Of a stretch of 64,000 bases of DNA, positions 19,765-31,060 are shown piece by piece (position 1 is the stretch's first letter; every line of letters begins with the position of its first letter). The DNA is from Limnephilus marmoratus (lineage: Eukaryota; Arthropoda; Insecta; Trichoptera; Limnephilidae), in contig OU862920.1 of assembly GCA_917880885.1 (NCBI GenBank), positions 1,612,001 through 1,676,000 on the forward strand, written 5' to 3'. Position numbers and translations under genes: made by a program. The notes under the pieces are model-generated. The model did not search any database. It was not told where the DNA came from and saw nothing but the letters and a program-made list of their open reading frames with translations.

Positions 19765-19990
19765 AACAAAAAACTGTATCTTTTTCCGCACATTTTAAGA
19801 TCAAAACCATTGAATTACCTACCTCTAACAGTTTTTTTTTTAACGGTTATTTTAAATGTTGTCCATATTTATCGATGACCCTGTATTATTAGTGTTATCT
19901 TCTTCTTCAATGATATGTTACATTGATGGGAATAACCTTCAAAAGTTATTAAAAGAGAATGGTTGTATTATTGATTGTAAAATTGAAAAA

Positions 19991-20042
19991 TAATAATATT
20001 TGGATGATTTGTACAGCGCCGTTTTTATGAGAAGTCACCTCT
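19991..20042 (+). repeat. Family D hairpin motif, decayed
   Basis: TAATATTTGGATGATTTGTA and CAGCGCCGTTTTTATGAG match the other family D copies. The right partner is altered (CACCTCTGTCG). Confidence 0.5.
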
Positions 20043-20464
20043 GTCGTTTTAGTGAGAAATCAACACTGCTTTGAAGTGCAGTTTTGGTGTTCTAAACCTC
20101 CTGTTGTCGATCGGTTCAAAAGAAAAGTATTAATATATTTTTTAAATTAGTGCACACCTATCTAATAATGTAATATATCTTGTTATCAATCAAATGACGA
20201 CAATAATTGATGACAGTGAGACCGATGACAAGGTAAATCCACCGGCTTAAGTATTTAGTGGGTGAGTTACACGTTCCATTGTGTTCATAATTCTAGATAA
20301 TTCAATTATTTGATATACGTCGTCCATAAACAAATCTTCATTATTAATGTTGATGACTATAAGTCTTTGGATTTAAAACACGTCCAGAAGAATCCATTGT
20401 ATAATTTATTTGATTAATCCACTGAACTTAGACGCGTGTCGAAATGCTGTTACTTGAAAATGGT
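20043..20464. other. No gene seen
   Basis: No ORF and no repeat partner noticed. Confidence 0.4.
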
Positions 20465-20468
20465 TTAA

Positions 20469-20686
20469 CCACTGGAGGGCTTTTTGCCACAATATGGCAC
20501 CATTTAAAATACCTCAGATTGATTTGCTGCCAGCTTTAGGCAAATTTTCCCCAGATGCATCAATTTTTCCATATTACAATTCGGAAGTTTGATTTTTTAA
20601 TGTCGGCGGAAAATATTCAAAATGGTCACCAAAAAACCACGAGCAATCGGAGGAAAAAGTTAAAAATCGCGCTGTCGCTCAAGTGG
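20469..20686. mobile_element. TTAA-flanked MITE, piggyBac-like
   Basis: TTAA lies directly outside both ends (20465-20468 and 20687-20690). The ends CCACTGGAGGG (left) and, inverted, CCACTTGAGCG (right) match at 9 of 11 positions. TTAA duplications with CC-starting inverted repeats are the signature of the piggyBac superfamily. There is no coding capacity in its 218 bases. Confidence 0.55.
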
Positions 20687-20828
20687 TTAAGCCGTGTTTA
20701 AAATTTATCTTACTTCTAAGCCAAACACACATCTATGTATAGGCATAGCTCTTCGCTATGAAAAAATAATTTTAAAATAACCCTTAACCCGAACCCAACG
20801 TAACTATTTAACCATTTGTTTTATATTT

Positions 20829-21130
20829 TTGAAGTAAAACTTCTTTACGCACGTTTGACATGGGGAGTAAGCTGGCGAATGCGTGGCGAGAGCGTTACGA
20901 AAAGCGAGGCGAACGCTTCGTATATTACTGCAGAGGCAAGAGAGAGACGTGCGAGCACACATTTTCTTTTTCTCTTTCTCATAGCCAGTTACGTTACACA
21001 GTGCAGGCCTATTGTCTGTAGGAGCCAGAGAGAGAGCAGTGCGCGCGCACATTTTCTTTCTCCCTTCCTATCATATAGATGGAGTAGAAGTTTTACTTCA
21101 GTTGTGTGGTCTAAAGCACACTCGTTTTTT
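20829..21130 (+). repeat. Family B repeat, long form
   Basis: It begins TTTGAAGTAAAACTTCTTTA and ends GAAGTTTTACTTCAGTTGTG...GCACACTCG plus a T-run. Two AGAGAG/CACATTTTCTTT blocks flank GCAGGCCTATTGTCTGTAG. ORFs on both strands are read through this repeat and are not genes. Confidence 0.8.
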
Positions 21131-21279
21131 TATCATCACTCTTTACGTCCTTTCTGAGGTGGTTCTGAGTTGGTTTCATTCTGAGTTGGCCGGTCACCGG
21201 AATAAGCAATAGTTCTTACCTAGTAGGGGAATTAGGCTGAGCACTTGGCACTCCGAGATGTCTTCGGATTCACAAGACC

Positions 21280-21400
21280 ATCAGAGCATGTCCTTGGTTG
21301 GAAAGAGAAACAGAGGTTGCCTGCAGCTGGGATGGGCGGACGACTTAAAGAGACTTTGGATATCTACAGGGTACCTAGCACGGTCGATTGATTGATTAAT
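21280..21400 (+). pseudogene. Possible LINE C-terminal fragment
   Basis: The translation GKRNRGCLQLGWADDLKR resembles the RGRPxxRWxDDLKR motif found near the C-terminus of many LINE ORF2 proteins. Only about 35 codons can be read. It could be chance. Confidence 0.35.
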
Positions 21401-22487
21401 TTATCAACAGTGTCGGTAATTTGTCATCGTTACTGGGTAGTGTCCGTAACTTGTCATCAAAAATCAAAAAAACAAAAAGCTCGATCGAATGCCACATGTT
21501 CAACTAAAAACTTAAAATATTATTGATTTCTTTATTTTTTTTTAGTTCACCACATTTCCTCTTTTATTTTAGTAGTTCGAATCTGAATAAAATCACTTCC
21601 TCAAAGATATTGATATCCATTAAAATTTAAATGTAAATCTGGAAAAGATTCATGAAACACTTATCGTGGATTTAAGTAAGAAGATGCACCTTATCAGAAT
21701 TGTTTATATCAGGTATAGGTATTGTTGGGTATTTTTGTATTATGGTCCTAAATTTCAATTTGTCGTAATTTTTTTTATTGGTAAATGACATAAATTTCCT
21801 TATCACTGTCATATATAAATTTATAAAGTCTGTTTAAAACGCTAATAAATAAAATAAAACAAAAATTGTTATCGAGCACGATTGCAGATCACCAAAATAA
21901 AATAAAATAAAAATCGTACTCGAGCACGATTGCAGATCACCAACGAACTTAGTCATCGTGAACTGTTGTTTGTTCGTTAGCGACCTGCCGTCGTGCTCGG
22001 GAGCGATGCCAAGTTACAGACGATAAAACCAATGTCGATCGACCATGCGAGATACCCTGGAGAATTTTAAGATAAGCCTGTATCCAGAGGAGGCCACATC
22101 TTCTTTGCCCTCCCCGCTTCCTTCAGCCTTACCGCTATCTACTAATTATTGTTGGCGATGTCATAGTCCCACCGGGACCAGATTGTTAGGCAACCTGTGT
22201 CGTATAACAAAATAAAATGAAATGTCTTTTTACATGCAGGTTAACACGTTTAACCGTTGGAATATGACAAATTGTAATGGTTTGCAACAAATTTCTATAA
22301 CTCGTTTTTTTACACTTTGCTCTTAATCTACGAATCACTCATGACCCAATTGCAATTGTTTTAATATGTATTATGACGACACTAAATAGATCGATAAGTT
22401 ATTGATCTGAAAATTCTTACCGGTCATCAGTGTCACGATTATAATATCCATTACCTACTTATTTAAAAATGTCATTCTAAAAAACGT
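21401..22487. other. No gene; short duplication at 21868-21945
   Basis: GAGCACGATTGCAGATCACC occurs twice, 45 bases apart, with AAATAAAATAAAA between the copies. 21950-22100 is moderately CpG-rich. No ORF of note. Confidence 0.45.
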
Positions 22488-22546
22488 AATAATATTTGGG
22501 TGATTTATATAGCGCCGTTTTTGTGAAAAATCACCTCAAGGGCGCG
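22488..22546 (+). repeat. Family D hairpin motif
   Basis: GATTTATATAGCGCCGTTTT and TCACCTCAAGGGCGCGT are nearly identical to the 1827 copy. Confidence 0.65.
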
Positions 22547-23071
22547 TAACGTAGTAACTACTCGTACATACATATCGTCGCATTAATTCGTAGAAAGCAT
22601 AACCACCAAATGTCAAATTTTACAGGAGGCACAAAAAACCTCGTAGTGAAAAAAATTGAAAGACGGGTCATTGTTTTTATTTTTGTTCCGAACATTTAAT
22701 ATGTTGAAATTTATTTTCAATCATTTAACTTTTGTAAGTTAAGGCTTTCTTTTTCAAATCGGAGTTAGGAAGTTTACATAAAAACCGAGAATGGAGATAC
22801 GTATTTTACAAAGATATCTACGTACTTTTCTGCGAACAGTTTTATGAACAACTAACTGAAGACTTGGGAGATAGGAATTTCACATTAAAAAAATAAAACA
22901 CAACAATACAGAACTGCGATATTTATTTTATGAATTACCAGTAACATCCTAATTGACTTTTATATTTAGTCGCAGTATGTAAGAATAACAGGATAAATAT
23001 AATAGTACTTAGTACGCAAAGCATTAGAGCATAATACTAACACTACGAATAATTTTGAAGTTAAATAATAC
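22547..23071. other. No gene seen
   Basis: AT-rich; nothing supported. Confidence 0.4.
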
Positions 23072-23226
23072 GGGAACGTACCCATACTACGTGACACGTT
23101 TAGGGGGGGGGGTGTCTTCAAAATGTCACGCTCCATACAAATGAGCGGCGGGTTGCTTAGGATTTTTGGTCACCGGGGGGGGGGGGGGGGGGGGGTCAAA
23201 AATTGCAAAAAGTTGGTCACGTAGCA
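23072..23226. mobile_element. Poly-G MITE, right end eroded
   Basis: The left end GGGAACGTACCCATACTACG lies just after a TA (one extra C between). The interior CACGCTCCATACAAATGAGC is shared with the 32453 copy. The second G tract runs for about 21 bases. The right end stops at GGTCACGTAG without the GTTCCC terminus. Confidence 0.75.
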
Positions 23227-24437
23227 AATAAAATAAATTATGTGGAGTTGAGGAGTTTCGAAGTATTCGCGAGTAAAAATGGCACCATGGTTTTACGCAG
23301 TTTCCTAATTTGTGTTCATCTAAAAAGATATATATATTTTTTTAAATTTGCGAGTTTTACTAGTCGATGTGGGACTAATTTTAACACCAGATGACATTAA
23401 AAAGTATTTTCGAAAAATTTAGAGTTACGCAGCCAGCAATGAAGTAAATAATTTTATAAGCATGGTTAGACGAAAGGAAAATGGATGTAGTCGTACCTCG
23501 AACATACTATCATAGAGGACTTGAAAGATATCGAGAATTTGGAAAGACAAAGAGGAGCAAATTCAATTAGAGCAGGTATGCTGTCAAGGCATTTTCATTT
23601 TTGCAGTCCAAACGTAAAAAAATACTATTCACTGCATTCGGCGTAAGCTAAAAGTGGCTTACTATAATGCTTATAATAATAATAATAATAACGTAGTATT
23701 TATATAGCGCAGTTTTGTGATATTTCACTTCAAGTGCGCTTAATTATAATAAACTTAAAATTAACCTACAGTGTTCCTTAAAAAATTAATTAAATAATTA
23801 TCGTCATTTATTCCGCCTACCGCCATGGTTGCCTGGATGGAGTCCCTTTTGATGGCCTTCTCGTGACGGGAGATGGTCAAATATCCTCAATAAATGGCTG
23901 CTGCATTCATCTTTGCGTTTGATATTTTTCAGTATCTATTTCAATTTTTAAAAATTTAAGTGTACCAATAAGGAACTCCAGTCCAGTTTTTTTTAAATTT
24001 TTTTTAATGAATAAATGACCTTCTAACTTAAATAACTGCACATTTATTTTTATTTTTAGAGTTAATTTTAATAGTTAAAATAATTATCAAAGTTTTAATT
24101 TTTCAAGATCCCCCGAAAACCACCGTATGTGTAGTGAATCGTGTGACGTCATCACTAACGAAAAGTTATTTTTATTTTCAACGGGTGTTGTCATTTTACA
24201 TGACAGTAAAATACACCAAACCACCCACTATGACAGTTATAATGAACGAAAGTATGATACTATTCGATAAGTTAAAACATTATTTAGGTGGAATTATTTA
24301 TTTATTATATTATATTTATTATATTATTATATTTTTCAATATTATTACGGGAGAGTGGTATAAAAATTGTTTGAAATTACTATTTTTTGGCTTTTAAGAA
24401 TCGAAATCAATACTAATGGAAACCGAAGCACCGAACT
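23227..24437. other. No gene; family D copy at 23672-23740
   Basis: 23672-23740 carries (AAT)n, TTTATATAGCGCAGTTTTGTG and CTTCAAGTGCGCTTAAT, a diverged family D motif. 24286-24345 is a TTA/TATT-rich low-complexity run. ORFs here are chance. Confidence 0.45.
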
Positions 24438-24441
24438 GATA

Positions 24442-24546
24442 ATAGTAGGGGAGCCCAAGCGGGAATTTACTCAATCCAATAGGTCCCCACAACGGGATTG
24501 TGGACCTATTGGGGCACCCATTTAGCTTCTTGGGCTCCCCTACTAT
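24442..24546. mobile_element. 105 bp hairpin MITE with GATA duplication
   Basis: ATAGTAGGGGAGCCCAAG (24442-24459) and CTTGGGCTCCCCTACTAT (24529-24546) are a perfect 18-base inverted pair. GATA flanks both sides (24438-24441, 24547-24550). The centre also folds (CCAATAGGTCC...GGACCTATTGG), so the whole element is one hairpin. Confidence 0.75.
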
Positions 24547-24550
24547 GATA

Positions 24551-26399
24551 TCGCGCAATCAGCTGTTCGAATGGCGCCATTTTGAAATTCGGAGTTCGAA
24601 GTATTCTCCCTAGAAGTAGCATTACTATTTTTTTGTGCAATAATTCTTGAATATTTTCAAAAATAGAGATAAACTAATAAGAGACACCTTTATTTTTGAA
24701 ACTGAATTATTTAGGCCTAAATAATGTTTCAATAAACACAACAACTAAATCTTTATAAACACTATCAGCCTTACTAAAAAACCCAGTGAAAATTTTATTC
24801 AATTGACAAACGGCCGTGGATGTGAAACATTACTAATTAAAAAAATTGTTCGTGGAAAAAAATACACATTGTTTACACAGCCTGAGAGGGTAGTTTATCT
24901 CTGATGTCTAAACGAAATTTGGAATTTTTCCAAAGTATTTTGAATTTTCTATATATTTCTTATTTTTGAAGGTGTTGTAAAAACAAATACCATTTATGAA
25001 AACTAGATAAACTAGATAAACTAGATAATTTAGATTTGTTTATTTGAAATACACTTTAGTTTTAAAAAACTGCCATATTTTAAGATTCAAACGCGGAAAA
25101 AAATGGAATTTTTTTTTTACCAAAACTTTTTTGATGAAAGTGTAGAGAAAATTATAATATATATTTTTTTTAAAACAGTCCTTTTATATAATGAATTTGG
25201 AACGAAACTGTCACCTCACTTTTTCCTCGTGCATAAATTAAAAAAATAATAAAACATTTCAAAGTTTTTTTATTGCTAAAAAAAACTAACCTAAAAAATA
25301 ATACCGACTTTTATGACAGATTTAACTTAACTTCTTTAACGTTAACTTCTTTAGACGTTAACTTCTTTGATACGTTTAGGAACACATGTATTAGATATTA
25401 TTATTTTAAAAAAAAACACCACTTTTATCAAATTCTCATAAAATAAAATCCTTTATGTAAACTTTAATTTTCATGTTTTATATAAAATACTTTTTGACAT
25501 TTCAATTTTCAAAGTATGATTATTGTAAATATAACTTGATTAAAACTTATTAAAAACCACAAAAAAACACGGTAAATATATCAATTATACGAATATGAGG
25601 ATGAATTAGTCATATTAATAGAAATTATGATCACATTTGAGTATTATTTATTACACAAACCCATCCATGGAGTGAATTTTTTTTGCAGTTTCAGCGTGAA
25701 CGACGAATGTGCAGGCGCCGCCACCTAGCGGTTGTGGAGGAAAACAAACAATTTATGATGTACACTATAAAAAATTACATTGTTGCCAGATTTAAAATAC
25801 ATTTAAAGAACAAATCTTATTAGTAATCTTTCGTGTTTTAGTGTATTTCTGTTTTATTCAAGTTGCGGCAGCAACACAGGTTATCGGCCGTGCTGTGGTT
25901 TTGTTTAGTAAGGCTGTATGTAAATAGACGAAGATGACATGTTGTTAATACGATGGCTTGTGTCATAACTACATTCTGAAACAATGACTTTTCGGTGATC
26001 AGTGACGTCACCACTAAACATTTTAATAATACCAACTTGACGGCGTGTTTCAATGACATGGTGAAAAATTGAGTTTTTAATAATTTTTTAAAAACTCTGC
26101 GTTTAATATTACTTCGTAGAACTTATATATTCAGAATTAGCGTTTATTGGTCTATATGAATATATTTTTTAAAGCCATAATATTTTTCACCAGAGTTCCT
26201 TATTGTTATTTTGTTACCTTTTCTTTTGTTATTATTTTGAAATTTGCAAAATATCGCATTGCAATACTTCTGCATACATTTCGGAATAAATACCTACTAA
26301 GCGGAAGGAAGCCAATACATTATAATGTAAAAACTGTTATGAAAAAATATTTCATAAACATATATTTCATGATTTCTTTCATTAAATTATTGTTATAAC
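24551..26399. other. No gene seen
   Basis: Strongly AT-rich. 24575-24600 holds GAATGGCGCCATTTTGAA, a palindrome with GCCAT cores on both strands. 25708-25735 has a short GC-rich block (GGCGCCGCCACCTAGCGG). No supported gene. Confidence 0.4.
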
Positions 26400-26662
26400 T
26401 AACTGGTTCCCGGCATGCGTTGCTAATCCATATTCATAGAAATATATTATTTCTCCCCGAATCACCTTTCCCGCGCGTCCCCGCTCCCCTCCCGCGTCCC
26501 CTTCCTAGCTAGCTTTATAAATTAAAGCCTTTATGTTATTCTGATGTATGAGCTACATTATTGTACAGTTTTATTAAAATCCATTCAGTAAATTTTGCGT
26601 GAAAGAGTAGCAAACACACATACATCCATATGAATTTCGCGTTTATAATATTAGTAAAACAA
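26400..26662 (+). repeat. Common insect interspersed repeat
   Basis: It runs from CTGGTTCCCGGCATGCGTTG through a C-rich stretch to TTAAAATCCATTCAGTAAAT, TTTTGCGTGAAAGAGTAGCA, ACACACATACATCCAT and TTTCGCGTTTATAATATTAG. The last blocks are very familiar from insect genomic repeats. It is assigned from memory of those strings; there is no second full copy here. Confidence 0.55.
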
Positions 26663-27386
26663 TATTTCATCTCAACACGATTGTAATTAAGTACTTTTTC
26701 GGAGGTTATTCACATAATCATCTTCTCATGTATAAAAATATTATATCAACTTCAGTAAAATCGTATATTTCCCATTTCAAGTTATTCGCAATAATTTAAA
26801 AGTAAACATCTGAGGTAAATTTGAAAATGTAATACTTTTATTTTATCTAACGGAGCATTTGGGTTAAGTTGTTAACTTAACTTGTAGGTTATGTTCTGAG
26901 TCATGAATGATAATAGATAATCATTAGTGAAATGATTCGAGTCCCTTTCTCAAAGGGGTAATGTTGTGTGTTCATAGTACATTCATACTCGAACATATAA
27001 TCGTTGGTTAGCAAGATTAGAGTGTTGTGAATATTTATGAGTCATTCTCACGTAAAGAGTAGCTAATGGAATGTTTTAAGAATTCGAGGTTATTGGGGAG
27101 TGACTAACTAAAATAGGTAATCATTATTTGGTTTCTAATGCAATTGATACAAATCGAACCACACGTAATGACATAGTTAAGTGTTCTTCAGTTTAGTGAA
27201 GTGAAAGTGAAAGTGAAGGAGATTGAAAAAGTAATTATATGAAATTCCATCGATATATAAATATGGCAAAGTATGCTTCGAAAATTATAAAAAACACATC
27301 TGGTTCTGTTATTTTACATGTCATAAATGAGAGAAAATTCAAGCGTTCCTTTCAATTTTAAATGCTACTAAAGGAATTTTTCTTTT
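26663..27386. other. No gene seen
   Basis: No ORF or repeat partner noticed. Confidence 0.4.
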
Positions 27387-27432
27387 TGAAGTAAAACTAC
27401 TTAACTCACGCTTGACTAAAGCACACTCGTTT
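27387..27432 (+). repeat. Family B deletion derivative, ends only
   Basis: TTGAAGTAAAACTACTTAAC TCACGCTTGACT is joined directly to AAAGCACACTCGTTT. Left and right termini of family B are fused with the interior lost. Confidence 0.7.
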
Positions 27433-27477
27433 ATTTATGTACTAAATCTTGTTACCGCACTATCATCACTCTTGGCT

Positions 27478-27705
27478 CTACAACCCCCGAGTCTTCCTCC
27501 ACTCATCTCGGTTTTGTGCCAGCTCTCTCCAGTTTAGAAGCTCCTAGGTAGATATATCTTTGAGGACGTTGTCGCTCCATCTTAATCGTTGTCTTCCCAG
27601 GCTCCTTCGCCCTATTGGTCTTGAGTTCAGCATGGACTTTGGTGCTTGATGCTCGGTCATTCTCTCCACATGACCTAGCCACCGAAGTCTTCTCAGTTTT
27701 ATAAA
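27478..27705 (-). pseudogene. LINE reverse-transcriptase ORF, C-terminal fragment
   Basis: The minus strand gives RRLRWLGHVERM, then GRRSLGRQRLRWSDNVLKDI, then after a one-base frameshift NWRELAQNRDEWRKTRGL and a stop at 27478-27480. The series WLGHVxRM / GRRxxGRPxxRWxD / NWxxxAQxRxxW is characteristic of ORF2 C-termini of several LINE clades (RTE- and R1-like). The rest of the ORF is missing. It starts about 45 bases from a family B remnant, and the join may mark an insertion. Confidence 0.7.
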
Positions 27706-28345
27706 TGTATAAAGTCGTATTACCTACATAATATTAAATCAAAACAGTCGCTTACGCTGGCGCACGCCTAACATTCGTATTTACATAATGTTATATTTCT
27801 TTCATTCCATCTTCAGTAATCTTATTCTTCTTCTACACGTTTACTAAAAACCTTTATTCTTCTTCAAATATGATATACTTCCCTAACCTTTTTTAAATAC
27901 GTCTGTTTTAATATCTCGTGCGTTTTCCTGGCAGAACGAATGCATAAAGGGCGAGGAATCTTCGAAGTGGAAATTAACACCCTTAAAAATTGAAACTCGG
28001 CAGATAGACTCATTATTGGTAACAGTGCATTTTTTCGAAGTTTGGTGGCAATCATATATATACAAGTGAACATATGCGCATTTTTCTGATATTCAAAGAA
28101 ATTAAATCTCAGTAAATATTGGTTTTGCCAACGGTTGGCAACGCGGTTGATTCCGGTCACTGGGTGAGAAGGTTCAAACCTATGTCAAATCATTTTTTTT
28201 CTGAGGCATTTGAAAAAAGAAATAAAATAGTGAAAAAACTTCTTTTAGGGGTTAATTTTTTAAGAGTGATTGGATTATACCAAAGATATTGATTAAACAT
28301 CGAAATAATTCTCCGAAACCATTCGAACTTCGAAAATATGAATGA
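27706..28345. other. No gene seen
   Basis: Nothing supported. It is the left flank of the LINE that follows; its exact 5' truncation point was not found. Confidence 0.4.
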
Positions 28346-29240
28346 AATTTTAAGAAAACTACCTTCAAAATTTTAGATTTTAAAACAGCTAATGCAATTG
28401 AATTAACATTCAACCACAATAACTGAAATTATCTGATATTAGCTATATATAGATCACCTTCTTTAAATGAATCACTCTTCACTAACGAACTTAATTCATT
28501 TTTTAAAACAGCTAACAGAAATAACTTCAATTTTTCAATATTAACTGGAGATATCAATATAAACATTAACGAAAATAACAAAAGAACAAACTCTATAAAT
28601 GAATACTTAGATTGTTTGTCATGTGCAGGTTATCAGTCATATATAAACTCACCAACAAGAGAAAATCTGAATAATTCCACGACTCTAGATCACATATTTG
28701 TAAAAACACACAAACACGTTAAAACTACTTCCTCAACTCTAAAAACAAATATTACTGACCACTACCCAACATTTTACGGACACAACATCTTAAACTCAAA
28801 TTTAAAAGAATATTCTGATTCTGTTGAAAAAAATGATATTAATTACGTCACACTAAACAATCTACTTCAATCAGAAAAATGGGACAATATACTATCAACA
28901 AATAACCCATATTCAGCATTAGAACTATTTTACAAAACCTTACAACATTACATTTCGAAATGCACTAATAAAATTGTTATCACTAATAGAAAATATAAAA
29001 AAATTAAACCATGGATCACTGTAGGACTAATAGTTTCCATTAAACAAAGAGATAAACTATACAGAGAGATGTTAAATTATCAAAAAGCCTGTCAAAAAAT
29101 AATGTAAGAATAATGTCTTTTATGAAAACTAAATATTTAATGTACAGAAATTTACACAATAGGTTAATAAGAAGTTGTAAAAAGAAATACTTTTGTGAAC
29201 AAATTGATAATGCAAATAATGATACTAAAAACAATGGAAT
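28346..29240 (+). pseudogene. LINE ORF2, endonuclease region (broken)
   Basis: The frame reads ANAIELTF, an in-frame TGA at 28424, then YLILAIYRSPSLNES, SILTGDININ, TTLDHIFVKT and NITDHYPTF. The GDIN, LDHI and SDH-like (TDHYP) motifs belong to the C-terminal half of the APE-type endonuclease that nicks target DNA. A linker follows (KKIKPWIT) with a frameshift near 29100, after which MSFMKTKYLMYRNLHNRLIR continues. The N-terminal endonuclease and any ORF1 are absent. Confidence 0.8.
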
Positions 29241-29255
29241 ATAATTAACGAAATA

Positions 29256-31060
29256 ATGAAAAAAATAATAATATCAACTGATGTGAATGAGATTAAAATA
29301 AACAACAATATTATTACTGACAAATCGACAATTGCAGAAAATTTTAACAACTTCTTTACAAATGTAGTAGATCAAGTACATGAATCTTCTAGTAAAATTG
29401 ATAATACAACGCCCGTAGACTCATCTTTGCATTCAATCTCAACTTACGACACAATTAACTCCTTAGAATATTTTTCACCCATCACAACAAATGAAATTGA
29501 TAAACATATTGACGGTCTTAAATCAACAAATTCTACAGGAATGGACGGTTTATCAGGTAACACACTAAAAAAAATTAAACAATATATTTTAACTCCTTTG
29601 CTACACATCTTTAATATATCCCTAAAAGAGGAACATTTTCCTGAACAATTTAAAATCTCCACCATAATACCAATTCACAAATCGGGTGAAAAGCACATAT
29701 TAGACAATTATAGACCTATCTCTTTAGTTTCAAACCTCTCAAAAATATTTGAAAAATGTATCAAAAGTAGAGTATTGAATTACCTAGAACAAAACAAAAT
29801 TCTGTCCAAAAATCAATATGGCTTTAGAAGTAAACTAAGCACTGAAGATGCAATATTCGATTTGACAAAAAAATTATACACATCTGTTGATCAAAACAAA
29901 AAAAGTCTAGCTATATTTCTAGACTTAAGAAAAGCCTTTGACACGGTAAATCACAATATACTTAAAAAAAAATTAATCAAATAGGTTTCAAAAAGATACA
30001 TTCAAAATTCTCACTAACTATCTCAAAGACAGAAAACAAAAACAAAAATTGGGAATTTTTATAGTTCTGAAACAAGTATAAAACACTAATTGGAGTACAC
30101 TACACTAATTGGAGTACCACAGGGTACTGTGCTAGGCCCAGTTCTGTTTCTAATATATATAAATGATTTATGTAATTTTGTAATCCCTGGTAATATTGTA
30201 TCTTACGCTGATGATACAGCAATAATAGAAAATGGAAAATCATGGCTTGAAACTTTCTTAAATGCATCAAAATGTTTGGCACATGTCACATCCTGGCTAA
30301 ATAGTAATAAACTCTTCCTAAACTACAATAAAACATTTTACCTACCATTTTATAAAAACAGTAAAAACAAACCACCCAATAACCTTAAAATTAGAACACA
30401 TATTGCTAACTGTAATCAAGTAACATGCTCATCTTGCTTTGAACTTGGAAAAGTTGATAAGATCAAATACTAGTGTATATATAAATATATATATTGATAC
30501 AAATTTAAATTGGCAATCACAAATTAATAATACCGTTTCTAAATTAATATATCTTACGTACATATTTTACAGACTTAAAGAAGTGCTGAATATTGACAAA
30601 TAGAAAATGATTTATTTTTCTTTGGTGCAATCTTCACTCATGTACGGAATAATAGGATGGGGTGGTGCGCTTGATGTTTTTATAAAACCTTTACAAACAA
30701 CTCAAAATTATATTGTCAAAGTTATGTTTAATAGAATTAAAACATTTTCAACACATGCTTTATACAAAGAATCTAAACTATTCAGTCTCCGTAAACTATT
30801 TATACTGCAAACTATGAAATATATCTATAAAAACAGAAACAAATTCGAAAAAAATTAAAACAGAACAAACATTAGAAATAATAATGTATTCTATACCCCT
30901 CAAACAAACACAAAACAAATGCAAACTCACAGTAGTTTTATTGGACCTCGCACTTTTAACCTTTTACCAAAAAATATCCAAGTTGCAACTAAACTTCAGC
31001 ATTACATAAAAGAGTTAAAAATATGGCTATACCACACAGATGTAAAAACTCTATTTATTT
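29256..31060 (+). pseudogene. LINE ORF2, reverse transcriptase (broken)
   Basis: The reverse transcriptase carries the motifs STGMDGLSG, IIPIHKSG, NYRPISLVSNLSKIFEK, QYGFRSKLST and FLDLRKAFDTVNH (near 29917-29955). A frameshift at about 29984 precedes GVPQGTVLGPVLFLIYIND and the catalytic YADD at 30203-30214. Later come a thumb-like LNWQSQINN part, a stop at 30601, SLVQSSLMYGIIGWGG and a C-terminus ending near 31060 (LKIWLYH). The order and motifs are those of the jockey/CR1 group. At least three frame disruptions make it non-functional. Confidence 0.85.

Larger units (their letters stand above)
18269..19883. mobile_element. Tc1/mariner-type transposon, defective, with nested insertion
   Basis: The ends CAGGGTCATCAAAAAATACG (left) and, inverted, CAGGGTCATCGATAAATATG (right) are flanked by TA on both sides (18267-18268, 19884-19885). 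The inverted similarity extends through AATGGTTTTGATCTTAAAAT and GTGCGGAAAAAGATA into ATGTTTCGATGTGTGCACCG, where the left arm is broken by the poly-G element 18386-19263. The right half holds the tail of a transposase ORF (19500-19764). Confidence 0.75.
18030..19985. mobile_element. tRNA-bearing fold-back element, split by a nested transposon
   Basis: The left arm (ACGAAAATATGAAAGAGAAC, 18065-18084) and the right arm (GTTCTCTTTCATATTTTCGT) are inverted. A tRNA-like B-box region, CAACTGGGACTCAAACCCAG, lies at 18117-18136 (minus). The right arm is cut at 18268 by the transposon 18269-19883 and resumes at 19884 as TATTAGTGTTATCTTCTTCT. Joined, it matches the inverted element at 37738 (AGATAACACTAATAATTTAA...GAACAAGACACAG). 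The tail TTGATGGGAATAACCTTCAA also matches 37886. Confidence 0.65.

Noticed and set aside
19490..19810. 106-codon minus-strand ORF
   Set aside because: It is the shadow of the transposase C-terminus on the opposite strand.
20804..21212. Overlapping ORFs on both strands with RAHIFF/FLFLF-type segments
   Set aside because: They are translations of the AGAGAG/TTTCTTTC blocks of family B and recur, shifted, in other copies.
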